Shown piece by piece: positions 13,946 to 27,589 of a stretch of DNA of 64,000 nt. The notes beneath the pieces were generated by a model that ran no database searches, had not been told where the DNA came from, and saw only the letters and a list, made by a program, of their open reading frames with translations. Source of the stretch: Cyclina sinensis (lineage: Eukaryota > Mollusca > Bivalvia > Venerida > Veneridae); the NCBI GenBank assembly GCA_012932295.1, contig JAAONU010000002.1, positions 38,499,521-38,563,520 on the forward strand. Direction: 5' to 3'. Positions within the stretch are counted from its first letter, which is position 1, and each line of letters begins with the position of its first letter. The position numbers were made by a program, and so were the translations under genes.

Positions 13946-15399
13946 TATGAAATATGAAGACAGTGTTAAAATATGACAGCCCTATTCTTTAAATTATATT
14001 CCTTATCATGATAAGAAATTTTGTACAATACTCCCCTGAAATTTTCCATTAAAAAGTCTGAAAAATTCATAATTAATTCTTTAATCTATTGTTAATTGAA
14101 AATTAATGATATGGCAAAGTCCTACAGTGACTTCCAAAAATATCAAAATATCATATCCACTAAAATCTTTTCAGTACTTCTAATGTATCATTTAAACTTG
14201 AAAAAAAGGTTGCTGAAGCATCATATGACCTTCATTTAGGAATGTATCTCAACTTTTGAAAACTGAAGAAATCCGATGAAATATATTTTTGTACTTGGTC
14301 AAAGATCTGACAACACATAAAAGAAATCACTGTTAAATAGGGAATGTGGTTAAATCCGACATCTCTGGGGTAAAATGTTAAATCGTTTATTAAAAAGATA
14401 ATCATTTCATTTTTTCGACTAAAGTGCGCTGTTGAATACATTCTGATTACCTTGAGTCAATAAAATCATAGTATAGCAGTCATATTTAAACCTTTCTTTG
14501 GTGTAATAGACATATATGTTTAATTTTATACCAAGATAATAAAAACTGAATATCCCGCAAAACCAAATTGACTGTGCTTTTATAAAGTAAGGTGGGTAGC
14601 TAGTCGTTGGTAAATATTACTGGAGAATATACTACCACTATTGTAATCGTCTGTTTGCCAAAAATGGAAGGTCTACAATCATAATTCACTGCAAATAGAG
14701 ACCTCTTTGTGACAATATTTAATAAACATGGAAAATCAAATATTAGATAATTAACTTCAAAGTAAACATTACGTTCATATTCAAGTCGTATGTCGTGTTC
14801 AACACTGCTTTTAAATATCCACAGGAAACTGAAAACATCATACTTTAATATTATAACTGATCTACATAGATTCAGAGATGAATTTAGGAAGTCTGACATT
14901 TAAATGATACAATTTCATCATTTGTTCATAATTTTACCTAAATTAGTCATAGAAATTTAGAGATCATTTTGATAGTGTTGGCACTTAACTGGACCATGTC
15001 TAATTGAATTTAGAAGGTACTAAAATGGTTCTGTTTTAATGTCAATCTCTTAATTTAAATTGAAACTGTTTTCTTCTTTTTTTTCCACTGTTCTTCACCC
15101 ATATCTCATTTTGCCAAGTTGACAGTTTACTATGAAACTTTTTTCCTGATTAGTAAGTCTTCTATATGAAAACTTCCCCCAAAGGACTCTTTTCTGGATA
15201 GCTTCTGAATGTATATCTCAAAACTAATAAAAAATACCAGTTCATGCAAAATTAAATGATACTGAAAGAGAGTGCAGGAAACTGACTTTAAAATGGTCCA
15301 TAATCCTGTTTGAGTAAAACATTTGGGAATTTAAATATGTAAATTGTCTGTTGAGAACAACAAAAACCAGAAACTAATCATAGTGTTTTACTATTACCT
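13946..15399. other. AT-rich non-coding stretch
   Basis: Minus-strand frames at 14232-14441 and 14600-14899 are the longest, but they show no recognisable domain or splice context. The low repeat content suggests single-copy DNA. Confidence 0.45.
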
Positions 15400-15790
15400 A
15401 TTCAAATCAATTACAGTGAAATCTATTCCCACGTCTGAATAAGACATAAAATATCCGTTAAAGCCAATTACTACCAGAAAGGTTCGGATATTCTTTGTTC
15501 ATTACCAACAATTATGCTACAAAATCACGCATCGTCTATGCCGATCACTTAAAATTGATTGCAACCAGGGAAGCCCTAATTTTATGCCTGAATCGCCTGC
15601 TCAATGATATATAAAATTTGAAAATACAAAGTGGAGCATAAAATAACTTCAAATTTCTTTTCCTTATCAACAGTTGATAATGTATTAGCAATTTATGTCT
15701 ACTCTTAAGTATGCAAATTGGTTTCTGCCATTTATTTCGATTAATACACATTCTGTGATACTGAAACCATTCTTTTGTTAGTTATAATAT
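15400..15790. promoter_or_regulatory. Candidate conserved regulatory island (octamer and homeodomain words)
   Basis: A unique, non-repetitive stretch has an exact POU octamer ATGCAAAT at 15711-15718. It also has CAATTACTACC, CATTACC, TATTAGCAATTTATG and CGATTAATAC within 400 bp. Such clustering is typical of developmental enhancers but also arises by chance in AT-rich DNA. No conservation data are available here. Confidence 0.25.
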
Positions 15791-18345
15791 ATCAACTTAC
15801 AAACCATACTTGTGTTCTCTTCTGTTCTATTTTTGTTTTGATTCTGTTCCTCTTTAATCTAATATTTATCATGTTATTATATGCAATACATTTATTAGGA
15901 GACACAAAAACTGAAACAATGACATTTCTATCAAAGAGTAACCTTCACAACAAGATCAAATTTCATTAATCCCCATAATCATATTTCTATGACCATTTAA
16001 AGACTTTAACCAATTAGCGACAAGGTAAAGGAAATGTTTCCATGGAAATATCAATTCCTATTCTTAAAAGGGCGTCCACGTATGCGGGAGACGTATCAGA
16101 AATTCCTGCTAATTAGAGAAATCCCACTCTGAAATGCTTTCTCAGAATTTAAACACTGTAACTGTATTTGTATAAAATAATCAATAACATCATTCTTTGA
16201 CTGAAATTTCCATGTCATGAGAGAAGTACAATGGGATTCAGAAACTTGCACTAAGTTGTTTTATTTATGCCGATTTTACTTTCTATAGCTTTTCACAAAA
16301 GAAGCTACTGCAAATTATTTGCAAGAAAGCTGTTGCCTATTAACACAGTTATGTTGCACAAACAGAATATGATGACATTACATGAAATTATTATAACCAA
16401 AGTTTCACATGGTGTTAACAGTGCATTAATCTAGCTTCTTGGTAAGTTGAGCAACTTAATTGAAATTAAAAAGGACAAACTTCAGCAACAGACTTTTAAA
16501 TGGCAAACCCATTGGAAGACTCTAAATTATTTATCAGAACAGCGGAGATCCTTCCTATCTTATTTTCTTTAATTTTATGCACCACTAATTTTCACAGAAC
16601 TACTTGTCTTTTTTCGATATCTTTGTCTACACAACTCATATAAGTTATATGATGACACATTTAGAAAGATAGATTACACACCGAGTTTCGACCACTAGAC
16701 ACTTTGATAGAGACACCTCGATAGATAGGTTATCAATACGTCCCTAGATATACGTTATAAACAAATGCGTAACAGTTGGTCATATCAGGTACACAGGAGG
16801 GTTATTCACAACTTTAAGCCAATTTCACACAAATTTGGTTATAGAAGTTTTTATAATGACTAAGACTGGCTAGACATTACTGTAATTTTTTGCAAGTTTG
16901 AAACAACCTATTTTTGAGAAATAATTCACAAACTGGCATTTAATCTATGCTAGGTGAAACTAAATGGTCAATGAAAAAAACTGTCTCAAGATCTATCACT
17001 GAGAGATTCAGTACAACAATGTATTTTAAGCCTTAAAGTTTTTTTTTAAACTTAGAAAAAGAAAATGTTTTGCAATATATTCATATAAAAACATATGAAA
17101 TGAGGAAACAGGAAACAATATTATTTATAAAAACAAACCAGAGTGTGTTGATTTAAAATAGAGAAGGATGTTTCCATCTTAAAATAACATAATTTATCAT
17201 AAAAAATCAAATGGTCACTGAAATGTCAACTTGAAAAGACAAACAGGTCATCTTCACAATCAAAAACGAGGTAAAAAAATCAACCACATACATCAAGATA
17301 TGACAATGTTTACACAAAATGACATACTGACAATAAGTTGAAATAATCAGCAACTAATCAGTGCTGCAAATTGTCTGTCATTTAACAGTCAGTAAATCAC
17401 AGAAACATCAATCATGCACCAGGACTTTGCATTCTGTTTCAAGGACTGTTGATGGGGAAAAATGCATTAGGTAATAGATGAGCTCCTGTTTAAAAACTTA
17501 ATTTGGAAGGAAAACATTAACTGGACTTTGTCCATTTTGAGCAAGAACTTATATTTCTACAGAAACTGCAAAACTGTAGCATAACTGTATGATGAAAACT
17601 TCACTGCACAAAGTCAGTGCAGTACACATTTAAGTTCATTTCCTCCACTCTGCTTTTCTATATAAGTGATGGACAATGTGATTTCTCTCAAAAATATGAC
17701 AATTTTTTGTCAAACTGCTTAAATGACTGTTAATTTATGACCATTCATTTGTGAACAAACTTATAAACTCATCAACTCACAAGTAAAGCTATCTAGCTAC
17801 CTGCATGTTACAAAACTGACCAATTGACCAGTGGTCAGACCTACATCAAGTACTGGTGAAAGGAGACGTTTTCTATACTGAACACCTACTGAAACAATTA
17901 CATAACTGGGTGACAGGTGTAACAGGTATAAGTGATGGTCTTTACATCTTTACATACATGTGACACTATGGGTCAACTTATCGCCAAAATTTCCTGAAAC
18001 ACTTCATGTCTGTTGTAATAATTGATTATACTGGCCAAACAGTGCAATCTTATCTGATAAAGTGACCTTCGATGGACAAATTATGGTATTACTCCTGATA
18101 ACTTCTACAATCACTTTGTCTCTATGCTAAAAATGATAGTTTTAAGTAGTCACAACAAGCCGATTGCAATTTGAAACAAAAACTTGCATGAACATGATGG
18201 AATTGCAATAAAAGACTGGATATCATTCACAAACTTAATGGAAAGTACAACTTTTACTACACTGTAGAGCAACTAGGAGCATCTTGCTTCATCCCCAACA
18301 CTATAGTTGCATTTTTTGATAGAACAAGGGCGATCAGTGATCACA
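15791..18345. other. AT-rich non-coding stretch
   Basis: No gene is supported. 15775-15969 holds a hydrophobic chance frame. 16060-16130 and 16670-16760 are less AT-rich patches without coding signs. Confidence 0.45.
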
Positions 18346-19236
18346 TGTGTCGCCTGATGATAGCCAATTAAACAGTAGTATTGAGGTGATTGGACAGTTT
18401 GTAGGCTAAAACACATTTTTTTATTCAAGGGCCATAACTCAGTCAAACAATCATTCAACCGAAAAACCTGTAAGACATGCACAAGTACTTGAGGTACAGA
18501 ACAATCCTGTAACATTTCATTTAAATTGCTTTAGTAGTATAAGAGAAGTAGTCCGGACAAACTTTAAAAATAAAAATCATTAAAGGGCCATAACTCTGAC
18601 AAAAATCATTGAACTGCAAAATGCTGATGAAATGCACAACTAGACTTGGTACTGATCATTCCTGTAAAGTTTTGATGAAATCGACCTGTAGTTTCTGAGG
18701 AGTAGTCTGGACAAGTTTGGTGATGGACAGACGGATAGACGGACAGATAGACAGATGATGGGGAAGTGACCTCGATATGTTATGGCTTCTTTTTAGCATG
18801 TCGCAGCTACTGTGAAGCCTGCAACACAAAATTCATTATTTGGCTAAAACACCTTTTTCATTCAAGGGCCATAACTCAGCCAAACAATCATTCAACCGAA
18901 AAACCCTTTAGATATGCGCAAGTACTTGAGGTACTGATAAATCCTGTAAAATTTAATGCAAATTGCATTAGTAGTATAAGAGAAGTTGTCCGGACAAACT
19001 TTAAAAATAAAATTCATAAAAGGGCCATAACTCTCACAAAAATCATTGGACTGGAATATGCCGATGATATGCACAACTAGACTTGGTACTGATCATTCCT
19101 GTAAAGTTTAGATGAAATCGCACCAGTAGTTTCTGAGGAGTAGTCTGGACAAGATTTGTGACGGACGGACGGAAGGACGGACAGATGACGGAGAAGTGAA
19201 CCTATATGTCGCGCCTACTTCCTAGCAGGCGACACA
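18346..19236. mobile_element. Two-unit repeat with TGTGTCGCCTG inverted ends
   Basis: The 11-bp end TGTGTCGCCTG (18346-18356) is exactly inverted at 19226-19236. Inside are two copies of a roughly 430-bp unit (about 18410-18830 and 18842-19220). Each has AAGGGCCATAACTC, then CCGAAAAACC, then GTCCGGACAAACTTTAAAAAT, then CTGAGGAGTAGTCTGGACAA, then a GACGGACGG-type run. The first unit ends in a decayed version of the terminal sequence, so the element grew by tandem duplication. The short frames overlapping it (18273-18515, 18766-19080, 18892-19074) are repeat by-products. Confidence 0.75.
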
Positions 19237-21839
19237 AAAACCAAATTGTTCAAAAGTAAAACTTTCACGAACACTGTGCATGGGCATTTTTAAAATCATC
19301 GTCTCTTCACTTTTATCATTATAAAACTATGTCAATGAAAGGCATTATGCAACTTGTAATTAAAATACTAATTCATACATATGTATAGATTTTTTCTTTC
19401 AATATTCCCCCCTTACATTCTTTTCTCTCTGCTTCTTGATCATATTAGATTTTGTCACACAATCAAACAAGGCCACCATGCAAAGCCAACTTAGCCTCCC
19501 TGAATGTCTGAACCTTGTATGCAAAACTGAAATCAATATATACATTAACTTTAGCCAATCTCTTTCACTAATCAGACATTTAGCAGGTACAAAGCATCGG
19601 CTTTTATTGAAGTAAACATCAACGGTTCCGTTTCATGGTTCACTGTTGTTCTACTTATTTACTAAAACACTTTCACAAAAGTTTGATGAAGTTTACTGAG
19701 CTGTTCTTGGCTCCCTGTTCCATCAACCAGTGCAATCCCATTTAAATGAGGGGATTTGCAACCTTATTCAGTATTTTTTTTGCAGATTCTTGTTTAGGGG
19801 AAAATAGCCAAGTAACTTCTGACACCAAACTAGCTATTTGTTAGCTGCAAGCCTACTTTAAAATTTATACAAAAAAAACAACTCTTGGATAGCTCTAGCT
19901 TATGAACAGTCACAAACTTGTTTCCTTGAAAAAGAATATCAAATTCCTCCTTATAAAGATTTCTGCTTCAACTATTTTCCTCTCATTGAAAGAAACTGGA
20001 AAAACAAAGAAGATATAATTAATTTCCCTATAACAAGGATAAAAATAGAAATGTACTGATGTTCTCAGTACACCATATTCCATTCAAGAATACCAGTAAA
20101 CAATTTTAATCAGTCTATAAAAATTAACAAAGGGTAATAACTCTTAAATTAGAAAAGAATAAGTATAGCTTTAACTCATAAATAAAACAAACTAGAGCTA
20201 GAGATAAAACTGGAATTCACCTGCAAATATAGGTCAAGGTTGAAAATCTTAGTTAACACAAGGTCAAAATATACATGAAGGTCAACACAAAGTAAAATAA
20301 ATAGATTCTGAATGATGTGTAAAATTAATAATAAGTGATCAAGAAAGTAACAAAATGGATTACAAATTGCATTTGATATGTTTTATGTTGATTTTATTTC
20401 TACTTGTTTTATTTGTTTGTACTTATTCCTGTTTTATTAAAGTTAGTATCATCTTGAACAAACTAGTTAACAATATCACATAATACTGGTTAAGGTTACC
20501 TTCATATCATAAATGCAATTATATTTGCAGAAAAAATGACACCAATCGACTCTCAATGATGGTTTCCGTATCAATTTTAGAAGTCTAACAAGAGAAGCAT
20601 TCATCATTTTAGCTTCTGGTATCATGCTGGTATTGATTTAAGCAAACAATATTTCAATATTTGTGTTTAGAAAATGATCCTTTTCAATATAATGTATAGA
20701 ATAACACACAAAAGGTTGCATAATAGCATTTGATAAAAAGAAAATAACTGGTCACGCTTTTGTCTTGTTTGCTTAATATTTATGATATCTGTATGATATT
20801 CTATGAGTATTTATGTCAGACTGGTTATTTTTTCTATTTCTGATATATCTGAATGTGTTTCAGGTCTGGTTCAAGTTAGAAGCGGAAGAAAAAAGATATT
20901 TTTTCTAGAAATGAAATCCACTTGAAAAAAAAACATTTGGATGATTTTTGAATGTTACTTTTCAGTCCAACATAACTTTTAGTTTCTGCTACCTACAAGT
21001 GAAAACATTTTTTTTTACACATGGATTTAAGTTTGATGCATTACAATGGAGCCAGTAACGCTGATAAAGATTGTGATATGTGGTTGCAAATATCTTTAAT
21101 GAAGAGTTGTCAACTGCAGTTCAATGTCTTTTTCAGATACCAATCTAACTGACCACAATCAATATTTGAAAACAAATTGACCAAATAATAATATTTTAAT
21201 CAGGAAATGCAGTAATTTCCCCAACAATATGGACAAACCAACAAAGATGGCTTAAGTTAAGATTTATAAATAGATTTGTTATGAAAGGCTAACATCACTC
21301 TTCTTATGAACTGAGATGTCCACTAAATGCCCTTCCATACTGTTGTGATTAATCTACAATGTACAGTATGGCCTACATTTTAATGTTTATAATGAAATTT
21401 TATGACTGATAATTCAAATACAGAAATTTAATCACAGTTGTCCTGTAATATTCACTTTCAAATTCACCTGGTACAGGTTTACATGAGTTAACTTTTACAT
21501 CTATTTCTCCATATTATCCAAAGAGCTTTAATTTGTTTTTTTTCAGTTTTAATGGGTTAATGTAATAATGTAGTAACATAATTACAAAACATACTGATCA
21601 CTGATAATGAAAACTACACACTCACAAAAGTTAAGTAAAATCTTTTACTTTTTCAATTTAAATAAGCAAAAAGATGGGTCTTACAAGATTTTTTTTCTTC
21701 TTCTAATAAAATAATCTGAAACTTAGCATTATTTTTTTTTAAATGGAATGTTGGGAAGATACCATAAATAATTATAAAGTCTCCTTAAAAAGAGGCTTTT
21801 TTATTTCTTTAGAATTATGATATATCAATAGTTACAAAA
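19237..21839. other. AT-rich non-coding stretch
   Basis: No gene, RNA or ordered repeat recognised. Confidence 0.5.
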
Positions 21840-22060
21840 ATGTAACCTTAAAACCTTTTAAGAATGAAATTACTAATTTCTGGACTAATTAACTGCCATC
21901 TAATTAAATCTTACCTTTTATAAGTAATTTAATCCAATTAAGTCTATGCTGGTTTAAGCACTAATTAAATTAATACATCCATGAAAATGCCAAGTCTTTT
22001 AAAATTCTCACACGGCTAATTTTCCAAATCTTTTATAAACAGAAAATTTAAACTGTATAT
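21840..22060. promoter_or_regulatory. Dense TAATTA cluster (possible homeodomain sites)
   Basis: About half a dozen ATTA/TAATTA-type words occur in some 200 bp: ACTAATTAACTG, TCTAATTAAATC, TAATTTAATCC, CAATTAAGTC and CACTAATTAAATTAATAC. On the minus strand it lies roughly 0.4 kb downstream of the candidate exon at 22386-22502, so it would be inside that gene's first intron. Function is inferred only from motif density. Confidence 0.25.
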
Positions 22061-22385
22061 ATGTTATTTCTATACAAACACACTGTAATTGTACCTCAGA
22101 ACTGACCTTACAATAAATTAATAGTAGCCGCTCTGTCAACTTACTCCAATGGATTAAACACGCAAAACTATCATCCACAAAAAGTTACAAATCGGACAGC
22201 AAAACTCTGCTTTTGCCACAGTTTAGATCAAACAGTTACCAACAAAATATATCATTCACTTTTTTCTTAAACCTGATTAATTATACATAAAATAATCCAT
22301 TAATTTGTACAGAACAGCAAATTAACACCATTTAGGGTCAAAATGTTGATAACTGAGTAGTAAGCTTAAACAGGTATAAAACTAC

Positions 22386-22502
22386 CTGAGGTGTATTTAC
22401 GATACAAGCAATCGTAATACAGCACAGCAGAAAATAGACCCAATGATTGACAGACCAGTGTACATAAGCTCCGCCCCAACCTGAAGTTCTCTGATCCGTC
22501 AT
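22386..22502 (-). CDS. Candidate first coding exon, unidentified membrane or secreted protein
   Basis: The first ATG (22500-22502) after an upstream in-frame TGA opens 39 codons that end exactly at a CAG/GTAGTT splice-donor-like site. The intron would be phase 0. The peptide starts MTDQRTSGWGG, is Trp-rich (W9, W16, W21), and has a hydrophobic segment at about residues 21-35 that could be a signal peptide or signal anchor. It is richer in G+C than its surroundings and lies in unique DNA. Later exons would lie below 22386 on the minus strand, but I could not recognise any, so they may be far away or absent. The start has G at -3. I cannot name a family. A chance frame is the main alternative. 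Confidence 0.35.
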
Positions 22503-25500
22503 ATCAATAGCAAATGAAGACAAAGTGGTGTCACTGGATCACAAAGACTGATCAAAACTAGTCTATAGTAACTGTGTATTATTTTTTCTAAAAAAATACA
22601 GATCTTCTGCAATGCTCTATATGAATATAAAGAAGAAGAAAACCGAAATTCAGCTTTTCTGCTTAAGGCAATTGTTATCAAACAATTATTTTCTATCATT
22701 AACACTATTTGGAAGCACCTACTGGTTGAAAGCAATACTAAAATGCAGATTTTTTTTTCATGTATCATTTGATTACATGTTTAAGTTAAAACCAACCAAT
22801 GTATTTCTACCCAAAAACATTGTAAAATGAGCAAAAACCTTGTAAAATTACCATGCTAATTCAAAATGCAAATCACATATGACTCATCCCATATTTTTGT
22901 AGGTCTATCAAAATTTGAAAGATATTGCATTAATATTACATAAAGTGCATTTATTTTTGGTATGCAATCTCTATTTCTAATGCTCACAATAAAAGAGTGT
23001 GTGATAAAAGAGAAGCAGTTTTAATGACTTCTTTTCTTTCTTATTTCACCAACTACTTGAAATCTTTACCATTTGTGCTGATAAATTTTTTTGATAAAAA
23101 CTGTAAATTTCAAAGACTTATCTATCACTCCCCATAGCAACAGTAGCAAAATATAATCTATAAAACAGTCTTATCTCCATCCTGAGTGTACATTTCAGAT
23201 GCTGAAAAACCAGCACCACTGCAGGGGGGGCATAAAGCATGCAATGATAATTCTGGTTTTTCAGGAATTCTGTCAGATGCCCTTATCGCATAGAATTTCC
23301 AGCTTCAACAATACGAAACTGATTTTTTTCATCAAGAAATAATCAAAATCATGTACTTAAGTGGGAGTATTGCACAATTTGAAACCATTTCCAACATTTT
23401 ATCATGGTATGTTGCATTATTTTATGACTTCACATTGCATATCTATCTCTTGGCTTTCATGATGGTATTTCCCCGCCTTGTCTTCAACAGCTTCTGTAAC
23501 TCTTCACTTCTAGTTCTTCCTCACAGACAGCATTTCTTTACAGCTGTTTATCTCTTGTGGGTTAGGACCTTTTCTGAAAAAAAAACAACATCTGAATAGG
23601 TGTTTTTAAGACTGCAAGAATGATAAAAAAAGCCAGATTTTTGGGCTATATAAGATTTCACGAGTCAGGCTGGCATTTTCAATCTTAGGGGCAAAAATGA
23701 ATTCATTACAAATTTACCTGTCTCAAAATTCAATACATGGTTCCAACTTTCAGTTGAATCAAAAATATTTTAAAAAGACTTATTCTCAACCAAGGTTTAA
23801 ATTAAGTTCATGTAAAAATATTATATCAAGGAACATTATCAGTGCTACAAAAGCCCCATAAGGCACAGAACAGGTTTTATATATCTTGTAAAGGAAATAT
23901 ACAGTATTTGCATTGTCAAGTGGTCCATGACAAATTTGTTTTTATTTTCATAAGCCTGTATCGTTAAATTGTTACAAGAGGGCAAAACTAAATGTGGCAA
24001 GTTACAAATCATACAAACTTTGTACAAAAAGTCACAAAACAAAAAACAAAACAAAAAAAAACAAAAAAATAAGGTTACAGTCATATGTCTAATTTTGCCT
24101 GAGGTTTAACTTCATATAAACATTATTTCAGGTAATCATATTGGCACTTACCAACCTCACCTTCATTCCTGAAAGACCAAGTTTTGACTGCTGCCCGCCA
24201 GATAATGCAAAATTGTCACAGTATTACAGGCACACAGTTGGTGGTAGGGTTCAAACTGATGACACTCCATCCAAAACAGGTAACACTTATTTGATGTCAG
24301 CATATACTTAGCCACAGGAAAACCACACATGCCAAAGTATTCTTGAAAGCATAAGTACATCAGCTGGTTATATGAATAAAGTCAAATTTATTCTGGCTTT
24401 AGTTTAAACCATGTAAAAATGATTTCTAAACATTTAATAAGATAATGTATTCCTTTCTGAAACAAAGCATATTAGATTGCCACAAGACTTGTTAAGTAAA
24501 AGATATCAAACATGATTAACCTTATGTTAAATGTATTTTTGTATTTTTTAATGTCAAAATTCATATATCTGTTTTTTTTCCTTGGTAGACATTTCTGATG
24601 TTTTCTAAGAATTTTTACTGACTCCTAATTTGGTTTAGTTTTGAAACTGAAGAAGTCCCTTTAAGTGATGAATTATGATGAGCATGAATGACAACATACA
24701 TAATTGTAAGCTAATTTAAAACAAAAATGACTAACATAAAAAGTGAAATCAAAGTCTTCTTTTAATTGAAAAAGGGTCTGAATTAATTACTTTCAAATTA
24801 AATTTGTTTGATCCCTATGATGAGACCACTCACCATGAAATTCAACTGCCTGACTTTGGATTTTTATTGGCTAAAGCCTTACATCTAGCCCCCAACTTGT
24901 TTCTTCCTCAGGAAATGTGACCCTACAAAATTTAAAAGATAAACACTTCTTTAAGACTGTGTCCAAAGTTTTATGCTGGTCGCAAATGCATGTGACAAAT
25001 TAAATGGAGATTTATGAACCAGTCTCAACTGGGTGTGCTTGATTTAAATGCAAGGACATAAACACAGACAAACTCTATTACAGTAAATAAAGTCTTGAAA
25101 GGCTGGCATCTGAAACCTGCCAAATTTTAATTTGAATGCAATGTAAAATGTGTCAATTTCAAATTGTAACGGTGACAAAATGGCTATATAAAATGTTGAT
25201 TTAAACTAAAAATCCTGTTTATATTAAACTGTTAAATATCCAATGAAATTAAAAGTGCAGACTGTATCATTTTCCCATACTGAAAAAAATAAATACTGTT
25301 TGCTTTGGCCATGTTGTTGAAAAGTAAATAAACTATCGTTGAGATATATAATTTCAAAGGGCTATAACTCTGCCTCAACTATTTCATCTACTGTAGGAGT
25401 GTAAACAAAAAAGGCTAAGGGATGAATATCAAAAGCTTATGTTTGCTTCTTTTTTTTCCAGTGACAGTAAGAAAGTAAGTAAGTTCTTTCACTACTCACC

Positions 25501-26382
25501 CATGCTGTATTGAAAGTGGGAGGGGTAAAGGCCACCAGCAAGGAAAATAAATACTTTAAATTTGATTCTAACTGTTAAACTGAATCTATTATTTTCCTTC
25601 ATTTTTTTTAAAACTTTTTTATTGTTGCAAACTGAAGGAAGAGCTTTTCAAAACCAACTCTTTTCTATTTTTTTTCTTCTTATATAATATTTTAAGGATA
25701 AGAGGCTTATCCTAAAATTCAAACCCAAAACCTTTCTCAAAATAGTGGTCACTGAAGAAAATCTGCCTTTTATCCTTAGACATATTAGAGCTGTCCCTTT
25801 CATAATGACCAGTGTCCAGTCAAAATAACTGGACAAAGGATTAGAAATTTAAATTTCTTTCAAAGGAAGTGAACCAGACTAAAGTCTTTTTGGTTGCTCC
25901 TGTGGCAGCCATCATAAATGAAACTTTCATTACAGAAACTGTTACAGGTCTTTAAATATTTTATCAATCAGGTTTTTTTCTCTTGAAGTGACCAGTAATC
26001 CACCTGATCAAAACATTCTTAAAGCTATTTCATTTCAAGTGCTAACATTGAACTTAAGTTCAAATTTTTTATGGTATAAGCTGCAATGTTTTTTTTTTCC
26101 CCAAGTTATTAAAAAAAATATATTTCCAGGTCAATATGACTGAGGAAAAAATGTTGAGAATTTCGCCAACAGTCGTGCAAGTAATTTATAGTCACTGAAA
26201 AATTTAACATAGTCATTCTACATTCTCACTCTCTTCTTGGGCAAAATTTCTACCAATTAAAGTCAAGTTCATTTGATCTAACAACACTGGTCTTAAAATG
26301 CTTGTTTGTCTTGATATATTTCCACTCACACAGACAGAAATCATCCTTACTAAATGAGGTAAAAACTTCATTTCTTTTAACA
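22503..26382. other. AT-rich non-coding stretch
   Basis: If the exon at 22386-22502 is real, its promoter should lie in the first part of this stretch, but I see no clear core promoter. Nothing coding is supported elsewhere. Confidence 0.45.
24190..24275 (-). repeat. SINE fragment with tRNA-like B box
   Basis: The minus strand contains CAGTTTGAACCCTACCACC, a B-box-like match (GGTTCGANTCC) followed by a body-like sequence. It is too degenerate for a tRNA gene. Confidence 0.35.
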
Positions 26383-26388
26383 ATTCAT

Positions 26389-26554
26389 CAGGGGTTTCAT
26401 TACGTTTTTGAGTTGGAGGGAGTACATGTAAAGTAGGCGGGTGATTTGCTGCCAGTTAGTTATAAATATAGCCTGACTTTAAGAAAAGTAGCTGGGTGAA
26501 GACTCAAAATAGTAGGAGAAAATACCCGCTTTCTGCCTCTTAATGAAAGCCCTG
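26389..26554. mobile_element. Small MITE with CAGGG...CCCTG ends (hAT-like)
   Basis: Left end CAGGGGTTTCATTA and right end TAATGAAAGCCCTG form a 14-bp inverted repeat with one mismatch. ATTCAT flanks both sides (26383-26388 and 26555-26560). At 166 bp it is a MITE that relies on a foreign transposase. It shares the CAGG ends and apparent 6-bp target duplication of the element at 2259-3540, so the two may have been moved by the same enzyme type. Confidence 0.7.
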
Positions 26555-26560
26555 ATTCAT

Positions 26561-27589
26561 TAATTTCAGAAAAAGAAGAGAAAACACTGAAGTATTTCAT
26601 AAATACCTGTCACAATGAAACCACCTGGATTTGGGTCCAAAGCAAAATGGACAGTAAAAATTCCAATGTAAATCTTTGTAAAAATAAAACTTATTTCAGG
26701 ACCTAAGATCAAGGATAGCCAGGCTTTACCTTTTATAGTTTAGTCCATTTATGACTGTTTATTTTGGATAGAACCTCTAACGCAGCTATCTTGTAAGATG
26801 AACTACGACTAATCTTATGACTTAATGACATAGAAAACAGAAATTTAGGTGTGCTATAAAGAATAAAATCACACACTGATCAAATGCATCAAGAACATTC
26901 TTTCCTCCAACTAGCAAATAAGCCCCATCCTTTAACCAACCCAAACCTATATCTATGTCAGACAAATTTATTTTGCTCCTATGTAATCATGTTAAAAACT
27001 TTTATAACTTTCTGTGTTTCGTTAGCATTTTCAATTCAAAAACATTTTAACTACTACATACATTTTAAAAACACAAAAGGTATTACTAAAGGTGATGAAT
27101 ACTCCCAGATACTGCCCTGACACAGCAGTTTCTACATTTATAATAAGTTAACTAAGCAGTTTATTTCAACCATATGGATAAACACACAAAACTTAACCAT
27201 CCTGCAAAAAGAATCAGCAGATATGAATACAAACTCTACATGATGAGGACATGCAAATCTGGGCTAATTAGGAATTTTAAAAGAAGTTTGATTATACTCC
27301 GCTTAATAATTGCTGAAAAAAGCAAAGCCAAACTTACACTGGTCAAACTTTTTATCTTTTATATGCAAAAAGAATCAAAGAGCCAATTAACTAAAAATTT
27401 ATTGGACTTGAACAGAACAATGACATGCACAAGTAGGCTTGGTACTTATAGTTCTTGCAAAGTATTATCAAAACCTGACAAATAGTTGCTGAGTAACAGC
27501 ATGGACCAATTTATGCATTAACTAGGGAGCCATTGTCACAAAAGAGGTGTTAGTAGGGAAGCAAGTTTTACTATTTCTAGTGCTGGTTA
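26561..27589. other. AT-rich non-coding stretch
   Basis: Frames at 26884-27120 and 27174-27485 (plus) show no recognisable domain. Nothing else is seen. Confidence 0.45.

Noticed and set aside
14600..14899. 99-codon minus-strand ORF
   Set aside because: No recognised motif, no splice context. Length is within chance for a 64-kb window.
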